A stretch of DNA of 64,000 nucleotides from HGM11368 sp051883455 (GTDB lineage: Bacteria > Bacillota > Clostridia > Christensenellales > UBA3700): NCBI GenBank assembly GCA_051883455.1, contig JBJETT010000007.1, positions 39,053 to 103,052 of the forward strand, written 5' to 3'. How positions within the stretch are numbered: position 1 is the stretch's first letter; each line of letters opens with the position of its first letter. The notes under the pieces were generated by a model, which was not told the origin of the DNA, searched no databases, and saw only the letters and a list, made by a program, of their open reading frames with translations. The position numbers and the translations under genes were made by a program. Shown here piece by piece: positions 35,369 through 44,159 of the stretch.

Positions 35369-35397
35369 TTGACTTGATAGATAAATATGTGTAAAAT
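35369..35397 (+). promoter_or_regulatory. Promoter of rpsL-rpsG-fusA
   Basis: TTGACT (35369-35374), a 17-nt spacer and TAAAAT (35392-35397): the same boxes and spacing as the rpoB promoter. The leader before rpsL is about 107 nt. Confidence 0.8.
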
Positions 35398-35510
35398 GTT
35401 TTTTGCGAGAGTAAAATGCTATAAGTATGCGGTATTTTCGCACAACATTACGCAATGAAGAGTTCCTTGTTTTTTGGAGACTCATCAAATAAATACAGGA
35501 GGTACGCAGT

Positions 35511-35882
35511 ATGCCAACAATCAATCAGTTAATCAAGCAAGGCCGTGAGGATAAGGTTGCTAAGAGTGGTGCACCTATCATGGACAAGTGCCCTCAAAAG
35601 AGAGGCGTATGTCTTTCGGTTACCACTACTTCGCCTAAGAAGCCTAACTCCGCGCTTCGTAAGATTGCCAGAGTGAGACTTGTAAACGGTATGGAAGGTA
35701 CAATTTATATTCCGGGTATCGGACACAATTTGCAAGAGCACAGCGTGGTTTTGATCAGGGGTGGTAGAGTAAGAGACTTGCCAGGTGTAAGATATCATAT
35801 TATACGTGGCACACTTGACACTGCAGGCGTTGCAAAACGTATGCAGGCAAGATCTAAATATGGCGCCAAGAGACCTAAATAA
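35511..35882 (+). CDS. rpsL: 30S ribosomal protein S12, with Arg88
   Basis: A 123-residue S12 of the decoding centre. 'TTTSPKKPNSALRK' keeps Lys43, but the second streptomycin-contact loop reads 'GGRVRDLPGVRYH' with Arg at residue 88, where the usual residue is Lys (E. coli K87, M. tuberculosis K88). Lys-to-Arg at this site is a known streptomycin-resistance change. SD AGGAGG. First gene of the str operon. Confidence 0.97.
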   Translation: MPTINQLIKQGREDKVAKSGAPIMDKCPQKRGVCLSVTTTSPKKPNSALRKIARVRLVNGMEGTIYIPGIGHNLQEHSVVLIRGGRVRDLPGVRYHIIRGTLDTAGVAKRMQARSKYGAKRPK

Positions 35883-35933
35883 GTCGCTGTATTTGCAGAT
35901 GAATTTTCAAAAATAACAAGGAGGTAAAAGTAT

Positions 35934-36404
35934 ATGCCAAGAAGAAGTGGCGTCCCTGTAAGAGACGTATTGCCAGATCCGGTATACGGAAGCAAGGTTG
36001 TAACCAAGTTTACCAACCAAATTATGCTTGACGGCAAAAAGGGAATTGCTCAAGAAATCGTTTACGGTGCTTTTGATATGATACAAGCTAAGTTGGGGGT
36101 TGACCCAATGGAAGTGTTCAACAAGGCAATGGAAAACGTAATGCCCGTACTCGAAGTTAAGGCTCGTCGTGTAGGCGGTTCGACATACCAAGTTCCAATG
36201 GAGATCAGACCTGCTCGTCGTCAAACTTTGGCTATCAGATGGCTCGTTTTGTTCGCTCGCAAGAGAGGCGAAAAGACCATGGTAGAGAGAGTAAGCGCAG
36301 AGCTCATGGATGCATATAACAACACGGGTAACGCTGTGAAGAAGAAAGAAGATATGCACAGAATGGCTGAAGCTAACAAGGCTTTTGCACATTATCGTTG
36401 GTAA
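35934..36404 (+). CDS. rpsG: 30S ribosomal protein S7
   Basis: A 156-residue S7, a primary 16S rRNA binder of the 30S head. 'MPRRSGVPVRDVLPDPVYGS' and 'VGGSTYQVPMEIRPARRQTL' are typical. SD AAGGAGG. It lies between rpsL and fusA in the canonical str order. Confidence 0.97.
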   Translation: MPRRSGVPVRDVLPDPVYGSKVVTKFTNQIMLDGKKGIAQEIVYGAFDMIQAKLGVDPMEVFNKAMENVMPVLEVKARRVGGSTYQVPMEIRPARRQTLAIRWLVLFARKRGEKTMVERVSAELMDAYNNTGNAVKKKEDMHRMAEANKAFAHYRW

Positions 36405-36430
36405 TTACCGACATATTATAGGAGAAAAAT

Positions 36431-38515
36431 ATGCCAAGAGAATTTTCACTTGAAAATACCAGAAACATCGGTATTATGGCGCACATCGACGCAGGTAAAA
36501 CCACTACGTCGGAAAGAATTTTGTACTACACCGGTCTTACTCACAAAATCGGTGAGGTGCACGACGGTAGCGCAACGATGGACTGGATGGTTCAGGAACA
36601 AGAGCGTGGTATCACGATTACGTCTGCCGCAACTTCCACCCAATGGAAGGGCAAGAGAATCAACCTCATTGATACCCCGGGCCACGTGGACTTTACCGTA
36701 GAGGTAGAGAGAAGTTTGCGTGTACTTGACGGCGCCGTTGCAGTATTCTGCGCAAGAGGTGGCGTTCAACCACAATCCGAGACGGTTTGGCGTCAAGCTA
36801 CCAAGTACAAAGTTCCAAGAATCGCTTTTGTCAACAAAATGGATAGAGACGGTGCAGACTTCTATCATACCGTAGAGATGATGAAGACCCGTCTAAAAGC
36901 AAACGCAGTGCCTATCGTCGTGCCAATCGGCAAAGAGGATAGCTTTGTGGGTATGGTTGACCTTGTAGAAAACAACGCAATCGTTTATACCGACAAAGAA
37001 GGCAAGCAGTTTGAAAGAAGAGAAATTCCTGAGGACCTCAAACAACAAGCAGCCGAGGCTAGAGAAAACTTGCTCGACGCCGTATCTATGTACGACGAAG
37101 ACTTGATGATGAAGTTCCTCGAGGGCGAAGAGATTGCTCCGGACGAAATCAGAGCAGCTATCCGTAAGGGCGTTTTGGCTATGGAAATGACTCCTGTTCT
37201 TTGTGGCTCTGCTTACAAGAACAAGGGCGTTCAGTTGTTGCTTGACGCTATCGTTGACTATCTGCCATCTCCTCTCGACATTCCTGACGTTGAGGGTTGT
37301 GCGGTAGGCAACAAAGAAGAACTTATGACTCGTGCAACCAGCGACGACGCTCCGTTCAGCGGACTTGCATTTAAGATTGCCGTAGACCCATTCATCGGTA
37401 AGTTGGCTTTCTTCCGTGTATATTCCGGTAAGATTACCTCAGGTTCTTACGTGCTCAACAGTACCAAGGGCAAGAGAGAAAGAGTAGGTCGTCTCGTTAG
37501 AATGCACTCCAACAGCCGTACCGATATCGACGAAGCTTATGCAGGCGATATCGTTGCAATCGTTGGTCTCAAGGACACCACCACGGGCGACACCTTGTGC
37601 GATATCGACAATCCAATCGTACTCGAGAGCATGGAATTCCCAGAGCCTGTTATCAGCGTAGCTATCGAGCCTAAGACCAAGGCAGGTCAAGAAAAGATGG
37701 GTATGGCTCTTGCAAAACTTGCAGAAGAAGACCCAACCTTCAAGACCTACACCAACCAAGAGACTGGTCAAACCATCATCTCTGGTATGGGTGAGTTGCA
37801 CCTCGATATTATCGTAGATAGACTTCTCAGAGAATTTAAGGTTGACGCAATCGTAGGTAGCCCACAAGTTGCTTACAAAGAGACCATTCGCAAGTCCGTC
37901 AACGCAGAAGGCTTGTACAAGCGTCAGTCTGGTGGTAAGGGACAATACGGTCACTGTAAGATCGTTATGTCGCCTAACGAGCCTGGTAAGGGCTTTACCT
38001 TCGTGGACAAGACCGTCGGCGGTTCTATCCCTAAAGAATATATCCCAGCCGTTGAAGCAGGTATCAAAGAGGCTGCTTTGGGCGGATATCTTGCAGGATA
38101 CGAGATGGTTGACTTCAACGTTGACTTGATGGATGGTAGCTACCACGAAGTAGACTCGTCCGAAATGGCCTTCAAGATTGCAGGTTCGTTGGCGTTCAAA
38201 GACGCTTGCGCTAAGGCATCGCCTGTATTGCTCGAGCCAATCATGTCGGTAAACGTAGAGACCCCTGAGGATTATCTCGGCGACGTTATGGGCACCATCA
38301 ACGGACGTAGAGGCACTATCAAGAGTATGGACGCCAACCACGGCATACAAAGCGTTGATTGCGAAATTCCGCTTGCAGAAATGTTCGGATACGCAACCAC
38401 TTTGAGAAGCTGTACTCAAGGTAGAGGTAACTTCACTATGCAACCTGACCACTATGCGGAAGTTCCTAAGAGCGTTGCCGATAAGATTATCGGTGAGAGA
38501 AACAAGAAGGACTAA
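36431..38515 (+). CDS. fusA: Elongation factor G
   Basis: A 694-residue translocation GTPase. G1 'AHIDAGKTTTSERIL', G2 'RGITITSAAT', G3 'DTPGHVDF' and G4 'NKMDRDGADF' are intact, and domains II-V are all present ('SGGKGQYGHCKI' in domain IV). Length is normal for EF-G1. SD TAGGAG; follows rpsG by 26 bp. Confidence 0.97.
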   Translation: MPREFSLENTRNIGIMAHIDAGKTTTSERILYYTGLTHKIGEVHDGSATMDWMVQEQERGITITSAATSTQWKGKRINLIDTPGHVDFTVEVERSLRVLDGAVAVFCARGGVQPQSETVWRQATKYKVPRIAFVNKMDRDGADFYHTVEMMKTRLKANAVPIVVPIGKEDSFVGMVDLVENNAIVYTDKEGKQFERREIPEDLKQQAAEARENLLDAVSMYDEDLMMKFLEGEEIAPDEIRAAIRKGVLAMEMTPVLCGSAYKNKGVQLLLDAIVDYLPSPLDIPDVEGCAVGNKEELMTRATSDDAPFSGLAFKIAVDPFIGKLAFFRVYSGKITSGSYVLNSTKGKRERVGRLVRMHSNSRTDIDEAYAGDIVAIVGLKDTTTGDTLCDIDNPIVLESMEFPEPVISVAIEPKTKAGQEKMGMALAKLAEEDPTFKTYTNQETGQTIISGMGELHLDIIVDRLLREFKVDAIVGSPQVAYKETIRKSVNAEGLYKRQSGGKGQYGHCKIVMSPNEPGKGFTFVDKTVGGSIPKEYIPAVEAGIKEAALGGYLAGYEMVDFNVDLMDGSYHEVDSSEMAFKIAGSLAFKDACAKASPVLLEPIMSVNVETPEDYLGDVMGTINGRRGTIKSMDANHGIQSVDCEIPLAEMFGYATTLRSCTQGRGNFTMQPDHYAEVPKSVADKIIGERNKKD

Positions 38516-38545
38516 TGCGTTATTTGTCGATAGTTGCAAAAGCTA

Positions 38546-38574
38546 TTGACAAATCTTTGAAAAAATTATAAAAT
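38546..38574 (+). promoter_or_regulatory. Internal promoter for tuf
   Basis: A perfect TTGACA (38546-38551), a 17-nt spacer and TAAAAT (38569-38574), 48 nt before tuf. It lets EF-Tu be made in excess of the rest of the operon. Confidence 0.75.
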
Positions 38575-38622
38575 AAAAAATATAATAACAAATCAATTAT
38601 TTTCCTAGGAGGACTAATAACA

Positions 38623-39825
38623 ATGGCTAAGGCTAAATTCGAAAGAAGTAAACCACACGTAAACATTGGTACTATCGGTCACGTTGACCACGGTAAGACT
38701 ACTCTTACGGCTGCTATTACTATGTATTGTGCCGCTAAGGGTCTTGCAGAGCAAATGAGATATGACCAAATCGATAAGGCTCCAGAAGAAAGAGCAAGAG
38801 GTATCACAATCAACACCGCTCACGTTGAGTATCAAACCGCAACCCGTCACTACGCACACGTTGACTGCCCAGGACACGCCGACTACGTAAAGAACATGAT
38901 TACCGGTGCTGCTCAAATGGACGGCGCAATCCTCGTAGTTGCATCTACCGACGGTCCAATGCCACAAACTCGTGAGCACATCTTGCTTGCTAGACAGGTT
39001 GGCGTGCCTTACATCGTAGTATTTATGAACAAGACTGACCAAGTTGACGACGCTGAGTTGCTCGAGTTGGTAGAAATGGAAATCAGAGATTTGCTCTCCG
39101 AGTACGGTTTCCCTGGAGACGACACCCCAATCATCAAAGGTTCCGCTCTCCTCGCTTTGGAAGCTGCTACCAACGGCAAAATCGACGACCCAGCTTGCGC
39201 TTGCATCGGCGAATTGCTCGACGCTGTAGATAGCTGGATTCCTGCTCCTGAGAGAGATACCGATAAGCCTTTCCTTATGCCTGTAGAAGACGTATTCACC
39301 ATCACCGGTCGTGGTACCGTTGCTACTGGTAGAGTAGAGCGTGGTATGGTTAAGGTTCAAGATAAGGTTCAAATCGTTGGTATCCGTCCAACCGTTGATA
39401 CTACCATTACCGGTCTTGAAATGTTCCGTAAGCTCCTCGACGAGGCATACGCAGGCGACAACGTAGGCGCATTGCTCCGTGGTATCGACAGAAAGGGTAT
39501 CGAAAGAGGACAAGTTGTCTGCAAGCCAGGTTCTATCAATCCACACACCGAGTTTACTTCTCAAGTGTACGTATTGACCAAAGAAGAAGGCGGACGTCAT
39601 ACTCCATTCTTCAACGGTTACAGACCACAATTCTACTTCAGAACAACCGACGTTACCGGTACTATCAAGCTTGAAGACGGCGTAGAAATGGTTATGCCTG
39701 GTGATAACGTTAAGATGGATATCACCCTTATCACTCCTATCGCTATCGAAGAAGGACTTCGTTTCGCTATCCGTGAGGGTGGTAGAACCGTTGGTTCCGG
39801 CGTCGTATCCAAGATTATGAAATAA
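38623..39825 (+). CDS. tuf: Elongation factor Tu
   Basis: A 400-residue EF-Tu that delivers aminoacyl-tRNA to the ribosome. G1 'GHVDHGKTTL', 'ARGITINTAHVEY' (G2), 'DCPGHADYVKNMITGAAQMD' (G3) and 'NKTDQVDD' (G4). SD AGGAGG. It has its own promoter and a strong terminator, and is the last gene of the str cluster. Confidence 0.98.
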   Translation: MAKAKFERSKPHVNIGTIGHVDHGKTTLTAAITMYCAAKGLAEQMRYDQIDKAPEERARGITINTAHVEYQTATRHYAHVDCPGHADYVKNMITGAAQMDGAILVVASTDGPMPQTREHILLARQVGVPYIVVFMNKTDQVDDAELLELVEMEIRDLLSEYGFPGDDTPIIKGSALLALEAATNGKIDDPACACIGELLDAVDSWIPAPERDTDKPFLMPVEDVFTITGRGTVATGRVERGMVKVQDKVQIVGIRPTVDTTITGLEMFRKLLDEAYAGDNVGALLRGIDRKGIERGQVVCKPGSINPHTEFTSQVYVLTKEEGGRHTPFFNGYRPQFYFRTTDVTGTIKLEDGVEMVMPGDNVKMDITLITPIAIEEGLRFAIREGGRTVGSGVVSKIMK

Positions 39826-39846
39826 TCGGACTGACAAAACAAAAAT

Positions 39847-39876
39847 AAGACACCTTGAAAGAGGTGTCTTTTTTTT
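39847..39876 (+). terminator. Terminator after tuf
   Basis: A 9-bp perfect stem AAGACACCT/AGGTGTCTT with a TGAAAG loop, then eight or more T. Confidence 0.92.
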
Positions 39877-40060
39877 GTTGTACGAGGCAAAGCACGTCGT
39901 TGAAGAGAAGTAAGCATTATAATACATATCGACCCGACGGGTTTGGACTTAGCAAGCATCATATAACGCCGTAAAAGTAAAAAAATCGTTGTTTTTGCAG
40001 TATTATTTTGACGTTTTTTTAGCTTGATAGACGGGGGATTATCATTTTACTCAAACTTTA

Positions 40061-40089
40061 TTGACTAAGAAATAATTTTGATATACAAT
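40061..40089 (+). promoter_or_regulatory. Promoter of the SDR gene
   Basis: TTGACT (40061-40066), a 17-nt spacer and TACAAT (40084-40089), 32 nt before the ATG. Nothing else is seen between the tuf terminator and this site. Confidence 0.75.
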
Positions 40090-40121
40090 ATAATAGCGAA
40101 AAAATACAAAAGGGGATACGT

Positions 40122-41078
40122 ATGTCTAAAAGAAATTGGATTTATGGAAGAAACGTCGTTCTTACGGGTTGCTCTACCGGTATGGGTAAAGAAGTACTTA
40201 TGATACTCGTCAAAAAGTACGGTTGCAACGTAATGGGCGTGGCAAGAAACAAAGCCAAACTTGACGAACTCAAAGCCGAACTCGGCGACAAATTCAGTTA
40301 TCGCAGATTTAATATTTCTTCACAAGAAGAGTGGAGAGCTTTTGCTAAAGAACTCGAGGATATGGGCTTTATGACCGATATTCTTATCAACAACGCAGGT
40401 ATGATACAACCTTTCGGCGCCTTTGACAACCTCGACGACGAGATGCTACATAAGATAATCAACACCAACTTGATGAGCGTGATTTACGGTTGCCAAGCTA
40501 TGATACCTACTATCAAAAAGAGCAGGTTTGGCGGTATCGTCAACGTTGCGAGCGCATCGGCAATTTTGCCTTTTGGCGGTCAAAGCATATATTCGGCTAC
40601 CAAGGGTGGCGTATGGGGCTTTACCAACGCTTTGGCACAAGAGCTCAGAGGCTACGGCGTGTCGGTAACTTGCGTTATGCCGGGACCTGTCAAGACGGAT
40701 TTGTACAAGGCAAGAGAGGGCGAGAGCGGTAACAAAGCCGACAGTTTGGTAGAGAGCGTAGGCATTACCGCGCTGACTGCCGCTAAGCGCATAGTTAGAG
40801 CGATGAGATATCGCAAAATTCGTTGCGTGACCGACTTTGTGGCACACGCAATGAGCCTTGGTATGAAGGTTATGCCTGCAAGCACCGTCAAGATGGCGGG
40901 CGGAATAATGAAGACGGCTTCTAAGAAGTTGATGCCTTCCTTTGCGCCTATATACAAGGATCAATTTGACAATGCCGATATGCTCAAAGAGAGAATGAAG
41001 AGCAGAAAGGCAAATACCTACAACAAGCTCTCCGAAGTTCCACCAACGGGACCATTTGGAGAGGATATGGGAAAATAG
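40122..41078 (+). CDS. Short-chain dehydrogenase/reductase
   Basis: A 318-residue classical SDR. The cofactor motif TGCSTGMG is at 15-22, 'LINNAGMIQP' and 'NVASASAILP' (catalytic Ser region) follow, and the active-site Y157-x3-K161 ('YSATK') is intact. The C-terminal ~90 residues extend beyond a minimal SDR and include a hydrophobic helix region. The substrate cannot be told. SD AAGGGGA. It is an insert between two ribosomal blocks and has its own promoter. Confidence 0.88.
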   Translation: MSKRNWIYGRNVVLTGCSTGMGKEVLMILVKKYGCNVMGVARNKAKLDELKAELGDKFSYRRFNISSQEEWRAFAKELEDMGFMTDILINNAGMIQPFGAFDNLDDEMLHKIINTNLMSVIYGCQAMIPTIKKSRFGGIVNVASASAILPFGGQSIYSATKGGVWGFTNALAQELRGYGVSVTCVMPGPVKTDLYKAREGESGNKADSLVESVGITALTAAKRIVRAMRYRKIRCVTDFVAHAMSLGMKVMPASTVKMAGGIMKTASKKLMPSFAPIYKDQFDNADMLKERMKSRKANTYNKLSEVPPTGPFGEDMGK

Positions 41079-41123
41079 TTAGTATATAATCAAATAATTA
41101 TTATATAAATAGCAAAAAATTGT

Positions 41124-41152
41124 TTGACAACAACCATACTGTGTGTTAGAAT
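41124..41152 (+). promoter_or_regulatory. Promoter of rpmG-secE-nusG-rplK-rplA
   Basis: A perfect TTGACA (41124-41129), a 17-nt spacer and TAGAAT (41147-41152). Confidence 0.8.
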
Positions 41153-41201
41153 AGGATAGCACTCAGTATGGGGTGTAATTTTTTTGAACGGAGATATTGC
41201 G

Positions 41202-41351
41202 ATGAGAACGAGAATAACATTGGCTTGTACCGAATGTAAGCAACGCAACTACGACACTTATAAGAACAAGAAAAACACTCCTGATAGATTGGAAGTTAAG
41301 AAGTTCTGTAAGTTCTGTAACAAGACGACTCTTCATAAGGAAACCAAGTAA
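41202..41351 (+). CDS. rpmG: 50S ribosomal protein L33, zinc-ribbon form
   Basis: A 49-residue L33. It reads 'MRTRITLACTECKQRNYDTY' and ends '...KKFCKFCNKTTLHKETK'. Both CxxC pairs (C9/C12 and C36/C39) are present, so it is the zinc-binding form. SD CGGAGA. L33 before secE-nusG is the usual Firmicutes order. Confidence 0.95.
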   Translation: MRTRITLACTECKQRNYDTYKNKKNTPDRLEVKKFCKFCNKTTLHKETK

Positions 41352-41371
41352 TAACGTTATCGGGAGGCTGT

Positions 41372-41704
41372 ATGGCTAAGAAAAATAAAAATCTTCCTGC
41401 TGTAGAAGGCGAGGTAGTCAACGCAGCGTTGCAAGACGCACAGTTGGGTTCTGCTCCTCAACCTAAGCAAAAGAAAGATAAAAATAAGACGAAAAAGCCT
41501 AACGTTTTTCAAAGAATGGGAAGAGCGTTTAAGGAAATGTTTTCGGAAATGAAAAAAGTAACGTGGCTCAAACCAAGCGATACCGTAAAGAGATGGGGCG
41601 TCGTATTGTTGGTAGTGCTCATATTTTTGGTGGTAATCACGGGATTTGACGCACTATGCAACTGGTTGCTAAAATTGCTTATCAATCCTAGCAACGTAGC
41701 TTGA
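41372..41704 (+). CDS. secE: Preprotein translocase subunit SecE
   Basis: A 110-residue SecE with a long, Lys-rich N-terminal extension (about 1-50), the conserved amphipathic segment 'FKEMFSEMKKVTWLKPSDTV' and one TM helix (about 73-95). It is the clamp subunit of the SecYEG channel served by SecA. SD GGGAGG. Confidence 0.93.
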   Translation: MAKKNKNLPAVEGEVVNAALQDAQLGSAPQPKQKKDKNKTKKPNVFQRMGRAFKEMFSEMKKVTWLKPSDTVKRWGVVLLVVLIFLVVITGFDALCNWLLKLLINPSNVA

Positions 41705-41715
41705 CGAGGTGAATT

Positions 41716-42246
41716 ATGATAGATATGAATGAACCTCAATGGTACGTTATCCAAACTCAATTCGGATACGAAAGCATTGCTAAGACCAACCTCTTGCAAA
41801 TGGTGCAAATCAACGGCTTGCAAGATTTTATCTTCGACGTCGTTATGCCGGAAGAAGAGGACGTAGTTGAGAAAAACGGCAAGCGTAAAATCGTCAAGAA
41901 GAAAAAGTATCCTAACTATCTCTTTATCAAGATGATTTATACCAAGGACGTTTGGTATATGGTCAAGCAAACTCACGGCGTAAAAGACTTTTGCAAAGAT
42001 TTCTCCGGAATACCAATTCCTATGACGCCTGAAGAGGTAAAGAGAATTCAACTCGAAAAGATTGCCGTAGAAGACCTTGACATCAAGGTTGGCGACAACG
42101 TCAATATTACCGCAGGTCCTCTCGTAGGATTTATCGGTGAAGTAAAAGAAATCAAAGCCGACGTAGAAAAAATCAAAGTATCGGTATCTATGTTTGGTAG
42201 AGAAACCTCGATTGAGCTTGAGTTCAATCAGGTAGAAAAACTTTAA
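41716..42246 (+). CDS. nusG: Transcription termination/antitermination factor NusG
   Basis: A 176-residue NusG with the N-terminal NGN domain ('WYVIQTQFGYESIAKTNLLQ' and 'YPNYLFIKM') and a C-terminal KOW domain ('GDNVNITAGPLVGFIGEVKE'). An acidic/basic insert around 'EEEDVVEKNGKRKIVKKKK' is typical. GAGGTG lies 5 nt before ATG 41716; an ATG two codons on (41722) is possible. Confidence 0.95.
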   Translation: MIDMNEPQWYVIQTQFGYESIAKTNLLQMVQINGLQDFIFDVVMPEEEDVVEKNGKRKIVKKKKYPNYLFIKMIYTKDVWYMVKQTHGVKDFCKDFSGIPIPMTPEEVKRIQLEKIAVEDLDIKVGDNVNITAGPLVGFIGEVKEIKADVEKIKVSVSMFGRETSIELEFNQVEKL

Positions 42247-42332
42247 TTAGACAATGCCCGCAAGGGTAAATAATGGGAGAGAAGTAAAAATATTTAGTTG
42301 CTTCTCGCTTGCACCAAATAAGGAGAAATAAA

Positions 42333-42758
42333 ATGGCAAAGAAGATCAAAGCAGTTGTAAAATTGCAACTCCCTGCCGGTAAAGCAACTCCGGGACCTCC
42401 AGTTGGTTCTACTTTGGGACCTCACGGTATCAACATCCCAGGCTTTACCAAGGAATTTAACGAGAAGACCAGAGGACAAGAAGGTTTGGTTCTCCCTGTA
42501 GTTATGACTATCTACGAGGACAAGTCCTTTACCTTTATCCTCAAGACCCCACCAGCACCTGTTCTTATCAAGAAGGCTTGCAAAATCGACAGCGGTAGCG
42601 CTAAGCCAAACAAGGACAAAGTGGCTAAGTTGACCAAAGCTCAACTTAAAGAAATTGCAGAAACCAAAATGCCAGACCTCAACGCAGGTAGCGTGGAAGC
42701 TGCAATGAGAATGATTGCCGGCACTGCTCGTAGCATGGGCGTGACCGTAGAAGAGTAA
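42333..42758 (+). CDS. rplK: 50S ribosomal protein L11
   Basis: A 141-residue L11, the normal length. 'MAKKIKAVVKLQLPAGKATP' and the thiostrepton-region prolines are in place. AAGGAG before ATG 42333 sets the start; an upstream frame start at 42309 would add eight odd residues. Confidence 0.97.
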   Translation: MAKKIKAVVKLQLPAGKATPGPPVGSTLGPHGINIPGFTKEFNEKTRGQEGLVLPVVMTIYEDKSFTFILKTPPAPVLIKKACKIDSGSAKPNKDKVAKLTKAQLKEIAETKMPDLNAGSVEAAMRMIAGTARSMGVTVEE

Positions 42759-42772
42759 GGAGGTAAGCTAAT

Positions 42773-43453
42773 ATGGCAGGTAAGAGATATATCGAAGCTT
42801 CTAAACTCATCGACGCAACCAAACAATACGAAGTAGAAGAAGCAATCAAACTCGTAGTAGACACGGCAACGGCAAAATTCGACGAATCCATCGAAATGCA
42901 CGTAAAACTCGGCGTTGACTCTAGACACGCTGACCAACAAGTAAGAGGCGTAGTAGTGCTTCCTAACGGTACCGGTAAAACCGCTAAGGTTTTGGTTATC
43001 GCTAAGGGTGCTAAGGCTGACGAAGCTGAAGCTGCAGGCGCAGATTACGTAGGCGGAGAAGAACTTATCAACAAAATCAAAAATGAAAACTGGTTTGACT
43101 TCGACGTGTGCGTGACCACCCCAGATATGATGGGCTTGGTTGGTAGAATTGGTAAAATCCTCGGACCTAAGGGCTTGATGCCTAACCCTAAGTCGGGTAC
43201 GGTAACTATGGACGTAACCAAGGCTGTCAAAGAAATCAAAGCAGGTAAAGTTGAGTACAGACTTGACAAGACCAACATCATTCACGTTGCATTTGGCAAA
43301 AAGTCTTTCGGCGCAGAGAAGCTTGTAGAAAACTACAACACTTTGTACGAAGCAATCGTCAAGGCGAAACCTGCTGCAGCTAAGGGTCAATACATTAGAA
43401 GCATTTCCGTTTCTAGCACGATGGGTCCGGGCGTAAAAATCGTTACGAAATAA
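42773..43453 (+). CDS. rplA: 50S ribosomal protein L1
   Basis: A 226-residue L1 that forms the L1 stalk. 'GKILGPKGLMPNPKSGTVT' and 'KAGKVEYRLDKTNIIHVAFG' are characteristic. SD AAGGAGG directly follows rplK, and the two are cotranscribed. Confidence 0.97.
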   Translation: MAGKRYIEASKLIDATKQYEVEEAIKLVVDTATAKFDESIEMHVKLGVDSRHADQQVRGVVVLPNGTGKTAKVLVIAKGAKADEAEAAGADYVGGEELINKIKNENWFDFDVCVTTPDMMGLVGRIGKILGPKGLMPNPKSGTVTMDVTKAVKEIKAGKVEYRLDKTNIIHVAFGKKSFGAEKLVENYNTLYEAIVKAKPAAAKGQYIRSISVSSTMGPGVKIVTK

Positions 43454-43466
43454 GTAGCAAAATCGT

Positions 43467-43495
43467 TTGACAAAAACAACTTAATATAATATTAT
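43467..43495 (+). promoter_or_regulatory. Promoter of rplJ-rplL
   Basis: A perfect TTGACA (43467-43472), a 17-nt spacer and TATTAT (43490-43495). Confidence 0.7.
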
Positions 43496-43504
43496 TTATA
43501 AGCA

Positions 43505-43603
43505 ATCAGCCAAAGACAGCAAGTGGAGCAATCCTTAATATCTTGCCGAGGTAGATAACCTAACAGAGTTACGTATCCTCTTGTCTTTGGCAAGAGGATA
43601 TTC
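43505..43603 (+). promoter_or_regulatory. Ribosomal protein L10 leader
   Basis: The leader has the known L10-leader layout. 'GCCAAAGACAGCAAG' (43509-43523) can pair with 'CTTGTCTTTGGC' (43580-43591), and the segment 'ATCCTCTTG...CAAGAGGAT' can instead form a compact hairpin followed by a T-rich stretch. 'CTTGCCGAGGTAGATAACC' is the typical internal region. L10 (with L7/L12) binding to it represses its own operon. Confidence 0.88.
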
Positions 43604-43623
43604 ATTTTTACAGGAGGTAATCA

Positions 43624-44115
43624 ATGTCAGCAGCTAAAGAATTGAAGGCTAAACAAATTGAAGAAATCAAAGCCAAAATCCAAAACTGCAAAGCAATGGT
43701 GCTTGTCGACTACAAGGGCGTGTCCGTAGCTGAAGATACGGCGCTCAGAGCCAAGTTCCGTGCCGAGAACGTAGAGTATAGAGTTCTTAAGAACAGACTC
43801 GTTCTCAAAGCTATGCAAGAATTGGGAATCGAAGGCTTCGAAGCTCAATTGGAAGGTCCTACAGCTTTTGCTTTTGCTCACGGTGACGCACTTGCTCCAG
43901 CTAAAATCATCAGCGAGGCTTGCAAAGACGTCAAAGCGTTGGAAGTAAAATGCGGTATGATGGACGGTGCCTTCATCGACAGTAGTGTAGTAGAAAAACT
44001 TGCATCAATCCCATCCAAGGAAGTATTGCTTGCACAACTTCTCGGTATGCTCCAAAGTCCTATGTCTGGTCTTGCTAGAGCATTGCAACAAGTTGCAGAG
44101 AAGAAAGAAGCTTAA
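43624..44115 (+). CDS. rplJ: 50S ribosomal protein L10
   Basis: A 163-residue L10, base of the L7/L12 stalk. 'MVLVDYKGVSVAEDTALRAK' and 'EYRVLKNRLVLKAM' are typical, and the C-terminal helix that binds L12 dimers is present. SD AGGAGG. It is under the L10 leader. Confidence 0.96.
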   Translation: MSAAKELKAKQIEEIKAKIQNCKAMVLVDYKGVSVAEDTALRAKFRAENVEYRVLKNRLVLKAMQELGIEGFEAQLEGPTAFAFAHGDALAPAKIISEACKDVKALEVKCGMMDGAFIDSSVVEKLASIPSKEVLLAQLLGMLQSPMSGLARALQQVAEKKEA

Positions 44116-44159
44116 TTTAAGCACACAAAATCAAAAATAATTATTCGGAGGACAGAAAA

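Noticed and set aside
38614..39927. 437-codon minus-strand frame over tuf
   Set aside because: It mirrors EF-Tu exactly, and the frame is open only because of tuf codon bias.
42247..42332. Possible autoregulatory L1-binding leader before rplK
   Set aside because: There are small hairpins (CCCGCAAGGG, GAGAAG/CTTCTC) but I could not match them to the L1 target structure with confidence.
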